A DNA stretch of 64,000 nucleotides from Bradyrhizobium sp. MOS002 (GCF_003020115.1 NZ_PYFX01000019.1:1-64000); one strand, 5' to 3'; shown: positions 50,263 to 59,851, counted from the first letter of the stretch. Notes: generated by a model not told the origin, from the sequence alone. A program made the numbers and translations.

Positions 50263-50752
50263 GTGAACACGGAAAATGTCGTCAAACATCTGCGAGTGCT
50301 CTGGCGTACCGACAGGATCATCGCGGACATCAGGCTGCGCCACCTGCTGATCGGCCCTCGGCTTGCGCGCCTTTGCGGCGCTGATCGCCGCGTTCGGGCT
50401 CCTGATGCTGGAGCTGTCCGCCTATTTCGCACTGGTGCAGATCTGGAGTGCCATTGGCGCGGCGGCCATCCTCGGCGCCGTCAATTTTGCCATCGCAGCA
50501 ATTCTCTTCGTGATTGCCGGCCGGCCGCCTTCAGGCCGCGACATCGAACTCGCCAACGAGATTCACGGCGCATCCATCGAAGCACTTCAGCTCGAGGCAC
50601 GCACGTTCCAGGCCCAGGTGTCGGGCGCCGTGCACCATCCGCTCAGCACGATCTTGCCCGTGCTGGTGCCGCTGATTGCGGTCCTGATCAAGAATTTGCG
50701 GAGAACGGCCAAGGACTCCGAAGCGACAAATTCGGCTGAAGCGCGCTCCTAA
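50263..50752 (+). pseudogene. Phage holin-family-like membrane protein gene with a single frameshift
   Basis: A gene beginning GTG 50263 (MNTENVVKHLRVLWRTDRII then RLRHLLIG) and continuing in another frame as LRAFAALIAAFGLLMLELSA and AIGAAAILGAVNFAIAAILF. The frames join if one C is removed from GGCCCTCGG near 50,357, giving I-G-L-G-L-R-A-F. The complete ~160-residue product would have two membrane segments and a helical tail. It follows the DUF883 gene immediately, which is common for holin-like partners. Either the gene is broken or this is a sequencing slip. Confidence 0.65.
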
Positions 50753-50761
50753 CGGGCGCGC

Positions 50762-53455
50762 TCAGAGCTTCAGCCTGACGTCGCAAATATCCGGTTCGGT
50801 GGCATCCGGCTTCACATCGAAGCCGAGCTGCCGGCACATTTCGAGCATGACGGTGTTCTCCCGGAGCACGTCGCCCGAGATGGTCTTCAGGCCCTCCGAT
50901 CTCGCGTAGTCGATGATCAGCTGCATCAGGGCCCATCCCAGACCTTTGCCCTTGAGGTCGGACCGCAGCAGGATCGCATATTCACCGCTCTCATAGATCG
51001 AATCCGAATGGAGTCGGACCACGCCGACCATCTCACCGGTCGCCTCGTCGAATGCGATAAACGCCATCGCGCGCGCATAGTCGAGCTGGGTCAGGCGGGC
51101 GATGAACTCGTGAGTGAACTCCTTCATCGGCGCGAAGAAACGCAGACGAAGGTCGTGCGCCGTGACATGACGCAGGAATGCGTGGATGGTCGGCTCGTCC
51201 TCCGGACGCAGGGGCCGCGCGAAGATCCGCCAGCCCTCCTTGAGCTTGAGGCGGCGCTCCCATTGCGACGGATAGGCCCGAACGGCGAAGTTGGCGGCGC
51301 CGGAGCCGGCAAACTTCCGTTGCGGCGGCCCTACCGCGACGCGAGCGTCGACCGCGGTCACGCCGGTTTCGTCCGCCAGCAGCGGATTGATGTCGAATTC
51401 GCGGATCTCGGGAATGTCGGCGGCCATCTGCGCCAGCTTGACCAGGACCATGGCGACGGCATCGGGCTTCACCGCCGGCACGTCCCGGTAAGCGCGGAGC
51501 AGCCGTGACACGCGTGTGCGGTCGATCAGGTCGCGGGCTAGTTGCAGATCGAGCGGCGGCAGCGCAAGCGCCTTGTCGTTGATGATCTCGACCGCGGTCC
51601 CGCCGCGGCCGAACACGACGACCGTGCCGAAGGTCGGATCGTCGGCAAGGCCCAGAATCAACTCGCGCGCCTTCGCCTTGACCACCATCGCCTGCACGAT
51701 GACGCCCTCAATGCGAGCTTGCGGACGCAGCTTCCTCGCGCGAACGAGAATATCGGTAGCGGCGGCGCGCACCGCCTCGACCGTCGTCAGATTGAGCACG
51801 ACCCCGCCGACATCGGATTTGTGGACGATGTCGCGCGACATGATTTTCAGCACGACGGTGGCGCCTTGCGCGAAGATTTCTTCCGCGTAGGCCACCGCCT
51901 GCTCGACATCGGCCGCAGCGTAAGTGGGCACCATCGCGATATCGTAGGCTTCGAGCAGGTGCTTGATCTCGACGGGTTCAAGCCATTGGCGGCCGTCTGC
52001 GATGGCAGCAGCTATGATCTGCTTCGCAGCACGTGCGTCCGGCACGAAAGTGTCTGGCATTGCGGGTGGAACCTGGCTCAGCTCCTCCACGACTTCGCGG
52101 TGCCTCACGAGGTACATGAAGCCGCGCACGGCGTCGTCTTCGGTCGGATAGTTCGGAATGCCGGCGCCGGACAGTGTTTCGATGATGTTCTGGTCTGCCC
52201 CGATCCAGGCGGCAAGCACCGGCTTGGCCCAACTGCGGTGCTTCTCGCGATATGCCTTGACGCGTTCGGTCACCATCGTTGCGATATCGGCGGCCGAGGC
52301 GATCGCGGTCTGCACGTTGAGGACCAGGACCGCGTCGTTGTCGGGGTCGGCGAGCAGCACCTCGAGCGCCGCCGCATAGCGCGACGCATCGGCGTCGCCC
52401 ACGATGTCGACGGGATTTGCGCCGGACCAGGTCGGCGGCAGCGCGTCATCGAGCTTCTTGCGGGCGTCCGCCGAGATGGTCGCCGGAATGCCGCCGAGCT
52501 CGACCAATCGGTCAATGGCGAGGACACCGATGCCGCCGCCATTGGTCAGGATGGCGAGGCGCTTTCCCGCCGGCGACTCGACGCGGCCCAGCGTCTCGGC
52601 GCAATCGAACAGCTCGCGCAGATCGGAGACCCGCAGGACGCCCGCGCGGCGGAACGCCGCGTCATAGACGGCGTCGGCGCCCGCGAGCGCACCGGTATGG
52701 GTGGCAGCCGCCCTCGCACCCTGCGCCATTCGGCCGGACTTCACCACGACAACGGGCTTCACGCGCGCCGCGGCGCGCGCGGCCGACATGAACTTGCGCG
52801 CGTCCTTGATGGCCTCGATATAGAGCAGGATCGCGCGGGTCTTGTGATCCATCGCGAAATAGTCGAGCAGATCGGCAATATCGACATCGATCTGATCGCC
52901 GATCGAGACGATGCCGGAGAAGCCGACGCCGCGCTGCGCGGCCCAATCGACCATGCCGGCCGCGATCGCGCCCGATTGCGAAATCAGCGCGAGATTTCCC
53001 GCTCCCGGCATGTGCGCGGCAAAACTCGCATTGAGGCTCACGCCGGGCATCATGATGCCCAAGCAGTTCGGCCCGATCAGCCGCATGCCGTATTTGCCGG
53101 CCGCAGCGATGGCGGCCTCCTGCAGGGACCCCGGCCCGTGACCGAGCCCGGCAGAGACGATCAGGGCGCCCGCCGAGCCGCGCCTCCCGGCTTGATCGAC
53201 AATGCCGGGAACCGCGCGCGCCGGCGCCGTGATGATCACAAGCTCCGGCACGAACGACAACTTGTCGAGGCTGTCCACCGCCGCGACGCCGCCGATCTCG
53301 GCATGGCGCGGGTTGACGAGGCCGAACTGTCCCGTGAAGCCAGCCTTCTGAATGTTCTCCAGAACGGCGCGTCCAACGGAGACCGGGCGGGCGCTCGCAC
53401 CGACGAGCGCGACCGAACGCGGCGACAGCAGGTTCTTCAGACGATAGGTTGACAT
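50762..53455 (-). CDS. Acyl-CoA synthetase (NDP-forming type) fused to a GNAT acetyltransferase, Pat-like
   Basis: An 897-residue fusion. The N-terminal CoA-binding and succinyl-CoA-synthetase-like domains read SVALVGASARPVSVGRAVLE and GNLALISQSGAIAAGMVDWA, followed by an ATP-grasp part (about residues 480-700, KSDVGGVVLNLTTVEAVRAA) and a C-terminal GNAT domain (EPTIHAFLRHVTAHDLRLRF, LLRSDLKGKGLGWALMQLII). This is the layout of Pat protein lysine acetyltransferases, in which the synthetase part is inactive and senses acyl-CoA. Pat enzymes switch off acyl-CoA synthetases by acetylation. Confidence 0.88.
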   Translation of the reverse strand: MSTYRLKNLLSPRSVALVGASARPVSVGRAVLENIQKAGFTGQFGLVNPRHAEIGGVAAVDSLDKLSFVPELVIITAPARAVPGIVDQAGRRGSAGALIVSAGLGHGPGSLQEAAIAAAGKYGMRLIGPNCLGIMMPGVSLNASFAAHMPGAGNLALISQSGAIAAGMVDWAAQRGVGFSGIVSIGDQIDVDIADLLDYFAMDHKTRAILLYIEAIKDARKFMSAARAAARVKPVVVVKSGRMAQGARAAATHTGALAGADAVYDAAFRRAGVLRVSDLRELFDCAETLGRVESPAGKRLAILTNGGGIGVLAIDRLVELGGIPATISADARKKLDDALPPTWSGANPVDIVGDADASRYAAALEVLLADPDNDAVLVLNVQTAIASAADIATMVTERVKAYREKHRSWAKPVLAAWIGADQNIIETLSGAGIPNYPTEDDAVRGFMYLVRHREVVEELSQVPPAMPDTFVPDARAAKQIIAAAIADGRQWLEPVEIKHLLEAYDIAMVPTYAAADVEQAVAYAEEIFAQGATVVLKIMSRDIVHKSDVGGVVLNLTTVEAVRAAATDILVRARKLRPQARIEGVIVQAMVVKAKARELILGLADDPTFGTVVVFGRGGTAVEIINDKALALPPLDLQLARDLIDRTRVSRLLRAYRDVPAVKPDAVAMVLVKLAQMAADIPEIREFDINPLLADETGVTAVDARVAVGPPQRKFAGSGAANFAVRAYPSQWERRLKLKEGWRIFARPLRPEDEPTIHAFLRHVTAHDLRLRFFAPMKEFTHEFIARLTQLDYARAMAFIAFDEATGEMVGVVRLHSDSIYESGEYAILLRSDLKGKGLGWALMQLIIDYARSEGLKTISGDVLRENTVMLEMCRQLGFDVKPDATEPDICDVRLKL

Positions 53456-53524
53456 GAAAGCAAATGCGCCCGGTCGGTGGCGGTTCCGATGGTTGACGAT
53501 CAGGCCGATAAGCTGGCGACCCGC

Positions 53525-54364
53525 CTAGTACGAGATCATAACCCAGCACGGTGGCTCGCCAATGACGGTCTTTGTCACACCGCCCCAAACGATCTCGTTC
53601 AGGCGCGAATGATGGTAGGCGCCCATCACGATCGCATCAATGGCATGGGAATTCGCCCAGCTTCCGAGCACCTTGCCGGTCGAGCTGCCGCCGCCCGTCA
53701 CGGTTTCGAACGACGCGTAGACCCCGTGTTCCCTCAAGTGATCGACCAGAGCCGTCCCCGATTGCACGATCGCGTCGGGCTTGTCATCCGCCACGGTCAC
53801 CACGCGAACTACGGCGGCTGCCTGAAGGATAGGCAGCGCGTCGCCGACCGCACGCGCCGCACGCGCCGAGTGATCCCAGGCAATCATGACGTTCTCGAAT
53901 TCCGGTCGCAGCCCGTCCACATGCTGCTCCGGGCAGAGCAGCACTGGCCGCCCGGATTCGAACAGGAGCGTCTCGATGATGTGTTCGGTTCGGCTGTCGT
54001 GTGGCTTCACGGGGACCAGCGTGAGATCGCTGAAGCGCCCGTGCTCGGCCAGGACTGACGCGATCTGGTCTGCCGGCACCTTGGCCGACCGGCTTTGGGC
54101 GCGAATGCCCGTCCGGGAGGTTGCACGGGTGAACGCACCCAGGAGATCCTGAGTGTCGCCCGCCCAAAGCGATCCGTTTGCCTCGGCCGCATCGGCATCA
54201 TCGGGGAGCAACACCTTCGGCCGCACGAAAACATCCTCTTCGAGCGCAAGCGCGCTGATCCTGGCGCCGAGGTCGGCGGCGACGGCCACGCATTTCTCGA
54301 TCGCAGCTAGGGCCGGGCCGCGTGGCTGGCCGACGAGCGGCAGAAAGACGTCCTTGATCGGCAT
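53525..54364 (-). CDS. Universal stress protein (UspA family)
   Basis: A 279-residue Usp protein with two Usp-like halves. The C-terminal half has VMIAWDHSARAARAVGDALP, and IDAIVMGAYHHSRLNEIVWG with GGVTKTVI, in which the ATP-binding glycine pattern 'G..G.....G..S..V' is recognisable. Start ATG 54364 has GGAG seven bases upstream. It is divergent from the kinase/ATPase gene and has an FNR box 48 bases upstream. Expression in low oxygen is likely. Confidence 0.88.
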   Translation of the reverse strand: MPIKDVFLPLVGQPRGPALAAIEKCVAVAADLGARISALALEEDVFVRPKVLLPDDADAAEANGSLWAGDTQDLLGAFTRATSRTGIRAQSRSAKVPADQIASVLAEHGRFSDLTLVPVKPHDSRTEHIIETLLFESGRPVLLCPEQHVDGLRPEFENVMIAWDHSARAARAVGDALPILQAAAVVRVVTVADDKPDAIVQSGTALVDHLREHGVYASFETVTGGGSSTGKVLGSWANSHAIDAIVMGAYHHSRLNEIVWGGVTKTVIGEPPCWVMISY

Positions 54365-54411
54365 CGGGATTCTCCTCAGGCACCAGAATAGGCTGGCTTT
54401 GGTCGGGACGC

Positions 54412-54425
54412 TTGATCCTCGTCAA
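54412..54425. promoter_or_regulatory. FixK/FNR-like box 3
   Basis: TTGATCCTCGTCAA, upstream of the universal stress protein gene (48 bases before its start). Confidence 0.7.
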
Positions 54426-54455
54426 GCCCTGGAACCGGTCGGAAGGAGGCCGGCG

Positions 54456-54469
54456 TTGACCGAAGTCAA
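54456..54469. promoter_or_regulatory. FixK/FNR-like box 4
   Basis: TTGACCGAAGTCAA, a symmetric variant with TTGAC in both half sites, 82 bases upstream of the kinase/ATPase gene. Confidence 0.65.
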
Positions 54470-54550
54470 GGACTGGCCGCGATCTGCTTCTATGTATTAC
54501 CCTGGCGCGGGGCGAGCCGCCTTCCGACGCATCTGGACGTACCAGCTGGA

Positions 54551-56083
54551 ATGACAGACGATTCTGCGACCCAGGACCGGATCTTTGCGGCGCTCACCAA
54601 TTCCGCGGATCACCCAAACGTAAGGCGGATCGATACGCACGCAGCTTCGGTCTTTCTCGAAGGCAGGCGCGCGCTGAAAATCAAGCGCGCCGTGCAGTTT
54701 CCGTTCCTCGATTATTCGACGCTCGAGAAGCGCAGGGCGGCGTGCGAGGAGGAGATCAGGATCAACCGGCCGCTGGCCCCGCAGATCTATCACCGCGTCG
54801 TAGCGATCACGGAAGAGCCCGATGGATCGGTGAAGGTCGACGGAAGCGGCCGGCCGCTCGAGTATGCGGTCGAGATGTCGCGCTTCGACGAGAGCCGGAC
54901 GCTGGATCATCTGGCCAAGGCCGGCCCGCTGGATGCAAATTTCGCCTCGGCCGTCGCCGACGCCATCGTGGCTTCGCATGCGCAGGCTGTTCGCGCCGAC
55001 GGCAAGGCATGGGTTTCCTCCATCCCCGGCCTGATCGATGGCAACAGCAATGGCCTGCGGACCGGTAATCATTTCAAAGCCGAAGACATCGCAAAACTCG
55101 GCAGAGACTCGCACGCGATGTTCCTTCGCCTCCGGCCTTTGCTCGACGAACGCGGCCGTCAAGGTTTCGTGCGCCGCTGCCATGGCGACCTGCATCTTGC
55201 GAACATCGTGGCGATCGACGAACAACCGATGCTGTTCGACGCCATCGAGTTCGCCGCCCAGATGGCAACTATCGACATGCTCTACGATCTCGCATTCGGA
55301 TTGATGGACCTGTTGCACCACGATCAACCACGCGCGGCCAACATCGTGCTGAACCGCTATCTCGCCGCGACTCCGGTCGAAAATCTCGACGCGCTATCCG
55401 CACTGCCGCTGTTCATGTCCATCCGGGCGGCGATCCGCGCCCAGGTCGCGCTGGCACGGCTGAACCCGCCGCATTCCGATGATCCCAGCATTCTCGACGA
55501 TGCACGGCGCTATTTTGGCCTCGCCCGCGCGCTGATCCAACCTCCCGCTCCCCGGCTGATTGCAGTCGGCGGACTGTCAGGCACCGGAAAGACGATCTTG
55601 GCACGCGCGCTGGCGCCGGACGTTACGCCGCAGCCGGGGGCCGTCGTGCTGCGGAGCGACCTCGTCCGCAAGCAGATGTTCGGGGTCGAGGACACGGAGC
55701 AGCTGCCGGCATCCGCATACACGCCGGAGGTCACGGCCCGCGTTTACGACATGTTGGCTCAGCACGCCGGGCGGGTGGTGGCGCAGGGCCATTCAGCGAT
55801 CATCGACGGCGTGTTCGCCCGCGAGGACGAACGAGACGCGGTCGCCGCACTGGCGCGCGAGCGCAACGTGCCGCTAAACGGCCTATTTCTGGTTGCGGAC
55901 CTCGCGACCCGGCAGGCGCGGATCGGAGGCCGCCGGGGCGACGCATCCGACGCCACGCAAGAGGTTGCCGCGCTGCAAGAGCACTATAATATCGGCCATG
56001 TCGGTTGGGCGACCATCGATGCATCCGGGACGCAAGAGCAGACGCTCCAGAACTGCCGGAACGCGATCGCCGAGAGCAAGTAA
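54551..56083 (+). CDS. Bifunctional phosphotransferase-like / P-loop ATPase (AAA) protein
   Basis: A 510-residue protein with two parts. Residues 1-330 resemble an aminoglycoside phosphotransferase / fructosamine kinase: catalytic RRCHGDLHLANIVAIDEQPM and DAIEF with MATIDMLYDLAF. Residues 340-510 are a P-loop kinase: Walker A GGLSGTGKTILARALA, then LRSDLVRKQMFG. This combination is found in the family annotated as bifunctional aminoglycoside phosphotransferase/ATP-binding protein; substrates are unknown. It precedes a CHAD gene by 12 bases. An FNR-like box lies upstream. Confidence 0.85.
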   Translation: MTDDSATQDRIFAALTNSADHPNVRRIDTHAASVFLEGRRALKIKRAVQFPFLDYSTLEKRRAACEEEIRINRPLAPQIYHRVVAITEEPDGSVKVDGSGRPLEYAVEMSRFDESRTLDHLAKAGPLDANFASAVADAIVASHAQAVRADGKAWVSSIPGLIDGNSNGLRTGNHFKAEDIAKLGRDSHAMFLRLRPLLDERGRQGFVRRCHGDLHLANIVAIDEQPMLFDAIEFAAQMATIDMLYDLAFGLMDLLHHDQPRAANIVLNRYLAATPVENLDALSALPLFMSIRAAIRAQVALARLNPPHSDDPSILDDARRYFGLARALIQPPAPRLIAVGGLSGTGKTILARALAPDVTPQPGAVVLRSDLVRKQMFGVEDTEQLPASAYTPEVTARVYDMLAQHAGRVVAQGHSAIIDGVFAREDERDAVAALARERNVPLNGLFLVADLATRQARIGGRRGDASDATQEVAALQEHYNIGHVGWATIDASGTQEQTLQNCRNAIAESK

Positions 56084-56095
56084 GGCAATCTGCAA

Positions 56096-57070
56096 ATGGC
56101 GCGACCCAGCACGAGTTCGACGGCGACCGCGCGCGTCAAGCCTGCGGCGAGGCGCAATGCCCTGCCCGGCCGCCTCAGCCCCGGCATGGTCTGCGACACG
56201 GCCTTCCGGATCATCGCCCGCCGTCATCTCGACGCTGTTGTCGCCCAGCATGACGGCACCTGCCGCGGCGACCCCGAGGCACTGCACCAGATCCGGATTG
56301 CACTGACGCATCTGCGCACCGCCATCCGCTTCTTCTCGCCGATGGTCGATGACGCCATACGGCCGGAGGTCTGGACAGAACTGAAATGGCTGAACAGCCA
56401 GCTCGGCATGGTACGGGACCTCGACGTGGCAATCGAGCGGGTCATTGCCGAGAGTGGAGGCGATTTGACAGTGATTGCCGAGCTCCAGCACTGGGACGAG
56501 AAGCGCGCCGAGAGCCACCGCCTGCTGGCGCGCGCGCTGCAATCCGCGCGGTATCGCCGTCTCGTAGAGCAGACGTCAGCCTGGATCGAGAGCGGCTCCT
56601 GGTCGACCCGGCGCAGCAAGGAAGCCATCAGGCTGCGCCGCTGCACACTCGCCGACCACGCAACGGCGAAACTCACGGAATGGGAAAAGACGCTGCTCAA
56701 GAAAGCGCGCAAGCTCCGCAAGCTCGACGTCGAGAAACGGCACAAACTGCGGCTTCTCAACAAGCGGCTGACCTATTCGATCGAGTCCCTGGAGGACCTG
56801 TTCGCCGACGAATCGCTGACAAAGCAGAAGTCGATCCTCAGGCAATTGCGCAAGGCGCAAAAATCGCTCGGGCAAATGAACGACGATGTGCGAGGGCAAG
56901 CCCTGGCGGCATCCTTGAACGAGGCCGTCCCCGAGGCTGGCATTCGCTTCCTCAATCGCAAGCGCGAAAAGAAACTGTTGCGGATCGCTTCGGACGCCTA
57001 CCGGAAACTGGACAAGGCCAAGCCGTTCCGCTCCGCCGACCTTGCGCCGAATGCGGAGCCTGAGGATTAG
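56096..57070 (+). CDS. CHAD domain protein
   Basis: A 324-residue all-helical CHAD protein. The family's conserved histidines and basic residues are visible in DPEALHQIRIALTHLRTAIR, and WLNSQLGMVRDLDVAI and RLLNKRLTYSIESLEDLF. CHAD domains bind polyphosphate through a basic groove and can be attached to PHA granules. The gene lies in an operon with the kinase/ATPase and meets the PHA synthase gene tail to tail (four-base overlap), a suggestive setting. Highly basic throughout. Confidence 0.9.
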   Translation: MARPSTSSTATARVKPAARRNALPGRLSPGMVCDTAFRIIARRHLDAVVAQHDGTCRGDPEALHQIRIALTHLRTAIRFFSPMVDDAIRPEVWTELKWLNSQLGMVRDLDVAIERVIAESGGDLTVIAELQHWDEKRAESHRLLARALQSARYRRLVEQTSAWIESGSWSTRRSKEAIRLRRCTLADHATAKLTEWEKTLLKKARKLRKLDVEKRHKLRLLNKRLTYSIESLEDLFADESLTKQKSILRQLRKAQKSLGQMNDDVRGQALAASLNEAVPEAGIRFLNRKREKKLLRIASDAYRKLDKAKPFRSADLAPNAEPED

Positions 57071-58914
57071 GTGTGGACGTAGTCTCCCGGCGCGTCGGGC
57101 AGACCGTCAAGGTCTCCGCCTCCGATCTGCGGGGGATCGCGGGGCGCCCCGGAGCGTGCTACCAGCCATTCTGCCCATTCCGGCCACCACGACCCCTCGA
57201 CCTGCGGTGCCAGCTTCAGCCATTCTTCCGGGCCAACATAAGGCGCATCAGCAGCCTTGATCAGCACTTGATAGCTGTGGCCGGGCTCGTCGGGCGGCGC
57301 GACGACGCCGGCATTGTGCCCGCCGCTGGTCAACACAAAGGTCACGTCGGCATCGACCTGATAGTGGATCTTGTAGACGGACCGCCACGGCGCCACGTGA
57401 TCGGCGAGCGTGCCGACCACGAACATCGGCGCATGGATGTCGGAAAGCGAGACACTCCTGTCCTCGACACGATAGCGGCCTTCGGCCAGATCGTTGCCCA
57501 GGAATAGCTTTCGCAGATACTCCGAGTGCATCCGATAAGGCAGCCGCGTGGCGTCGGCGTTCCAGGCCATCAGCTCGCTCTGTGGCGCGCCCTCGCCCAT
57601 CAGATAGTCATGCGACAGCCGCGACCAGATCAGCTCGTTGGAGCGCAGCAGCTGGAACGCGCCGGCCATCTGCGTCGTGTCCAGATAGCCACGCTGCCAC
57701 ATCAAGTCTTCGAGAAAGGCGACCTGGCTCTCGTTGACGAAGAGCGTCAGCTCGCCGGCCTCTGTGAAATCCGTCTGTGCAGCAAGCAGGGTGATCGTGC
57801 ACATTCGCTTGTCGCCATCGCGTTCCATTGCGGCCGCAGCGATCGACAGCAATGTGCCGCCCAGGCAGTAGCCGAGCGCATGGGTCTTCTGGCCCGGCAT
57901 GATCCGGCCGATCATATCCAGCGCCGCCATGACACCGAGCTTGCGATAGTCGTCGAAGGCAACATCCCGGTCCTTGGCATCGGGATTTCGCCAGGAAATC
58001 GCGAATACGGTGAAGCCCTGACTGGTCAGATATCTCACCAGAGAGTTCTGCGGCGACAGATCGAGGATGTAATACTTCATGATCCAGGCCGGCACGATCA
58101 GGATCGGCTCGGGTCGCACTTGCGCTCTCGTCGGATGGTACTGGATCAACTCGATCAACGCGTTGCGATAGACGACCTTGCCCGGCGAAGCCGCGACCGT
58201 CTTGCCGACGACAAACTGTTCGTCACCCGCCGGCCCTGCGGCGGAGACCAGGCGCATCAGGTCGCTGCACCAGTTCTGCCAGCCGAACACGAAATTCTCC
58301 CCGCCGCTCCGGAACGCCTTCTCCAGCACTTGCGGATTGGTCGCCGCGAAATTCGACGGCGCCAGCATGTCGAGCATCTGACGCATCGAGAATTCGACGA
58401 TGGCCTCATTTGCGTGCGACACGCCACGTACGCCGGTCGTGGCATCGTGCCACCAGCGCTCTCCAAGCAGGAACGCCTGCGCAAGCAGATTGAACGGTGC
58501 GGCTTCCCACTGTGGTCCCCTGAAGCGACGATCCCGTCCCTGCGGTGCAATCACGGACCACGGCTTTTGCGACGTCGCGTGCGCGGCAGCTTCCAGAAAC
58601 TGGCCCATGTCGCGAACGACATTGCGCGACATCTCCACCTGACGCTGCGGCGCCGCAGCGAGATGAGAGCTCCAATCGAGCCACGCCAGCGATAAGGCCA
58701 GCGGCGAAATACCGCCCGTTAACCGCGCCAGCATCGCATGAAACGCGCGATCAAGCGGGTACGGCTCGGAGACAGGCAGGGGATCGACGGCGACCGGCAT
58801 TCCAGCCGGCGGCTCGGGGCTCGTCGTAGAGGCTCCGGGCTCAACAACAGGATTGACGGAGACAACCTGCGCTGACGGCTCTTCGGCCCGTGGAAATATC
58901 TGCACGACGCTCAT
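57067..58914 (-). CDS. phaC: Polyhydroxyalkanoate synthase (PhaC)
   Basis: A 615-residue synthase. The lipase-like box GYCLGGTLL holds the catalytic Cys350; Asp505 (TLADHVAPWRSVYK) and His533 (TSGGHNAGVV) complete the triad. The region around WNADATRLPYRMHSEYLRKL is conserved in class I PHA synthases. It polymerises 3-hydroxyacyl-CoA into storage polyester. The N-terminal ~50 residues are a proline-rich, variable extension. An FNR box is 67 bases upstream, implying synthesis in low oxygen. Confidence 0.92.
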   Translation of the reverse strand: MSVVQIFPRAEEPSAQVVSVNPVVEPGASTTSPEPPAGMPVAVDPLPVSEPYPLDRAFHAMLARLTGGISPLALSLAWLDWSSHLAAAPQRQVEMSRNVVRDMGQFLEAAAHATSQKPWSVIAPQGRDRRFRGPQWEAAPFNLLAQAFLLGERWWHDATTGVRGVSHANEAIVEFSMRQMLDMLAPSNFAATNPQVLEKAFRSGGENFVFGWQNWCSDLMRLVSAAGPAGDEQFVVGKTVAASPGKVVYRNALIELIQYHPTRAQVRPEPILIVPAWIMKYYILDLSPQNSLVRYLTSQGFTVFAISWRNPDAKDRDVAFDDYRKLGVMAALDMIGRIMPGQKTHALGYCLGGTLLSIAAAAMERDGDKRMCTITLLAAQTDFTEAGELTLFVNESQVAFLEDLMWQRGYLDTTQMAGAFQLLRSNELIWSRLSHDYLMGEGAPQSELMAWNADATRLPYRMHSEYLRKLFLGNDLAEGRYRVEDRSVSLSDIHAPMFVVGTLADHVAPWRSVYKIHYQVDADVTFVLTSGGHNAGVVAPPDEPGHSYQVLIKAADAPYVGPEEWLKLAPQVEGSWWPEWAEWLVARSGAPRDPPQIGGGDLDGLPDAPGDYVHT

Positions 58915-58980
58915 GGCTGAATATTCCTGGCTACATCATGGCTGTGTGGCAGCAGGATATGGCGAGGCTTTGGATGCGCG

Positions 58981-58994
58981 TTGAGCTGCATCAA
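58981..58994. promoter_or_regulatory. FixK/FNR-like box 5
   Basis: TTGAGCTGCATCAA, 67 bases upstream of the PHA synthase start. Confidence 0.65.
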
Positions 58995-59045
58995 ATCCGG
59001 GCATCGATCACAATTGCTTAATCGGGAACAGCCCGATGCATACTT

Positions 59046-59059
59046 TTGACCTGCGTCAA
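59046..59059. promoter_or_regulatory. FixK/FNR-like box 6
   Basis: TTGACCTGCGTCAA, 64 bases upstream of the CBS-BON protein start. The pair of boxes mirrors the divergent genes, as at 54412/54456. Confidence 0.65.
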
Positions 59060-59122
59060 GCCGCGGCACGACGCGAGAGCTAGGTTTTGCGCATCGACAT
59101 CGACAAGCCAGCGGAGTCTGCC

Positions 59123-59851
59123 ATGCGTGCCCATCAGATCATGACCCGGTCGGTCATTTCGGTTACCCCCGACACCAGCATCGTCGAGGCGGCAAACATC
59201 ATGCTGAAGCGGCATGTCAGCGGTCTCACGGTCGTGGACGATGCCGGCAAGCTGATCGGGGTGGTCTCGGAAGGCGACTTCATCCGCCGCAGCGAAATCG
59301 GCACAGGACGCCAGCGCGGGCGCTGGCTGCGATTCATTCTCGGATCCGGTAAATCGGCCGGCGACTTCGTCCACGAGCACGGCCGCAAGGTCTCGGAGGT
59401 GATGACCCCCTCACCGGTGACCATCACCGAGGATACGGCGCTCGCCGAGATCGTCGATCTCATGGAGCGGAACAACGTGAAGCGTCTGCCGGTGATCCGC
59501 GGCGACAAGATCGTCGGCATCGTGTCGCGCGCGAACCTGCTCCAGGCGGTGGCGGACCTGGCCCGAGACGTACCCGACCCGACCGCGGACGACGATCATA
59601 TTCGCAGCCGCATCATCGATACCATGGAGAAGAACGACTGGTGCCCGTTCGGGCTGAACGTCATCGTCCGCGACGGCATCGTTCATCTCAGCGGCGTCAT
59701 CACCGAGGAGCGCGCGCGACAGGCCGCGGTCGTCGCAGCGGAGAACGTCAACGGCGTGAATAAGGTGCATGACCATCTCTGCTGGGTCGACACCATGTCA
59801 GGAGTATATCTGAACTCGCCCGAGGACGATGACCTCGCCAAAGCAAGCTGA
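59123..59851 (+). CDS. CBS-pair protein with C-terminal BON domain
   Basis: A 242-residue protein. Two CBS motifs: AHQIMTRSVISVTPDTSIVE with SGLTVVDDAGKLIGVVSEGD, and VSEVMTPSPVTITEDTALAE with KRLPVIRGDKIVGIVSRANL. The last 80 residues (WCPFGLNVIVRDGIVHLSGV, ENVNGVNKVHDHL) form a BON domain, which binds lipid or membranes. CBS pairs sense adenine nucleotides. ATG 59123 has GGAG six bases upstream. The gene is divergent from phaC and has an FNR box upstream. Confidence 0.92.
   Translation: MRAHQIMTRSVISVTPDTSIVEAANIMLKRHVSGLTVVDDAGKLIGVVSEGDFIRRSEIGTGRQRGRWLRFILGSGKSAGDFVHEHGRKVSEVMTPSPVTITEDTALAEIVDLMERNNVKRLPVIRGDKIVGIVSRANLLQAVADLARDVPDPTADDDHIRSRIIDTMEKNDWCPFGLNVIVRDGIVHLSGVITEERARQAAVVAAENVNGVNKVHDHLCWVDTMSGVYLNSPEDDDLAKAS

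Noticed and set aside
51542..53452. Open frame of 636 residues on the plus strand
   Set aside because: It is antisense to the Pat-type gene, composed of R/H/D-rich low-complexity sequence typical of GC-rich shadow frames, and matches no domain.
53502..53520. TTGACGATCA as a further FNR box
   Set aside because: The right half site is missing at the proper distance, and no gene start lies at a suitable position.
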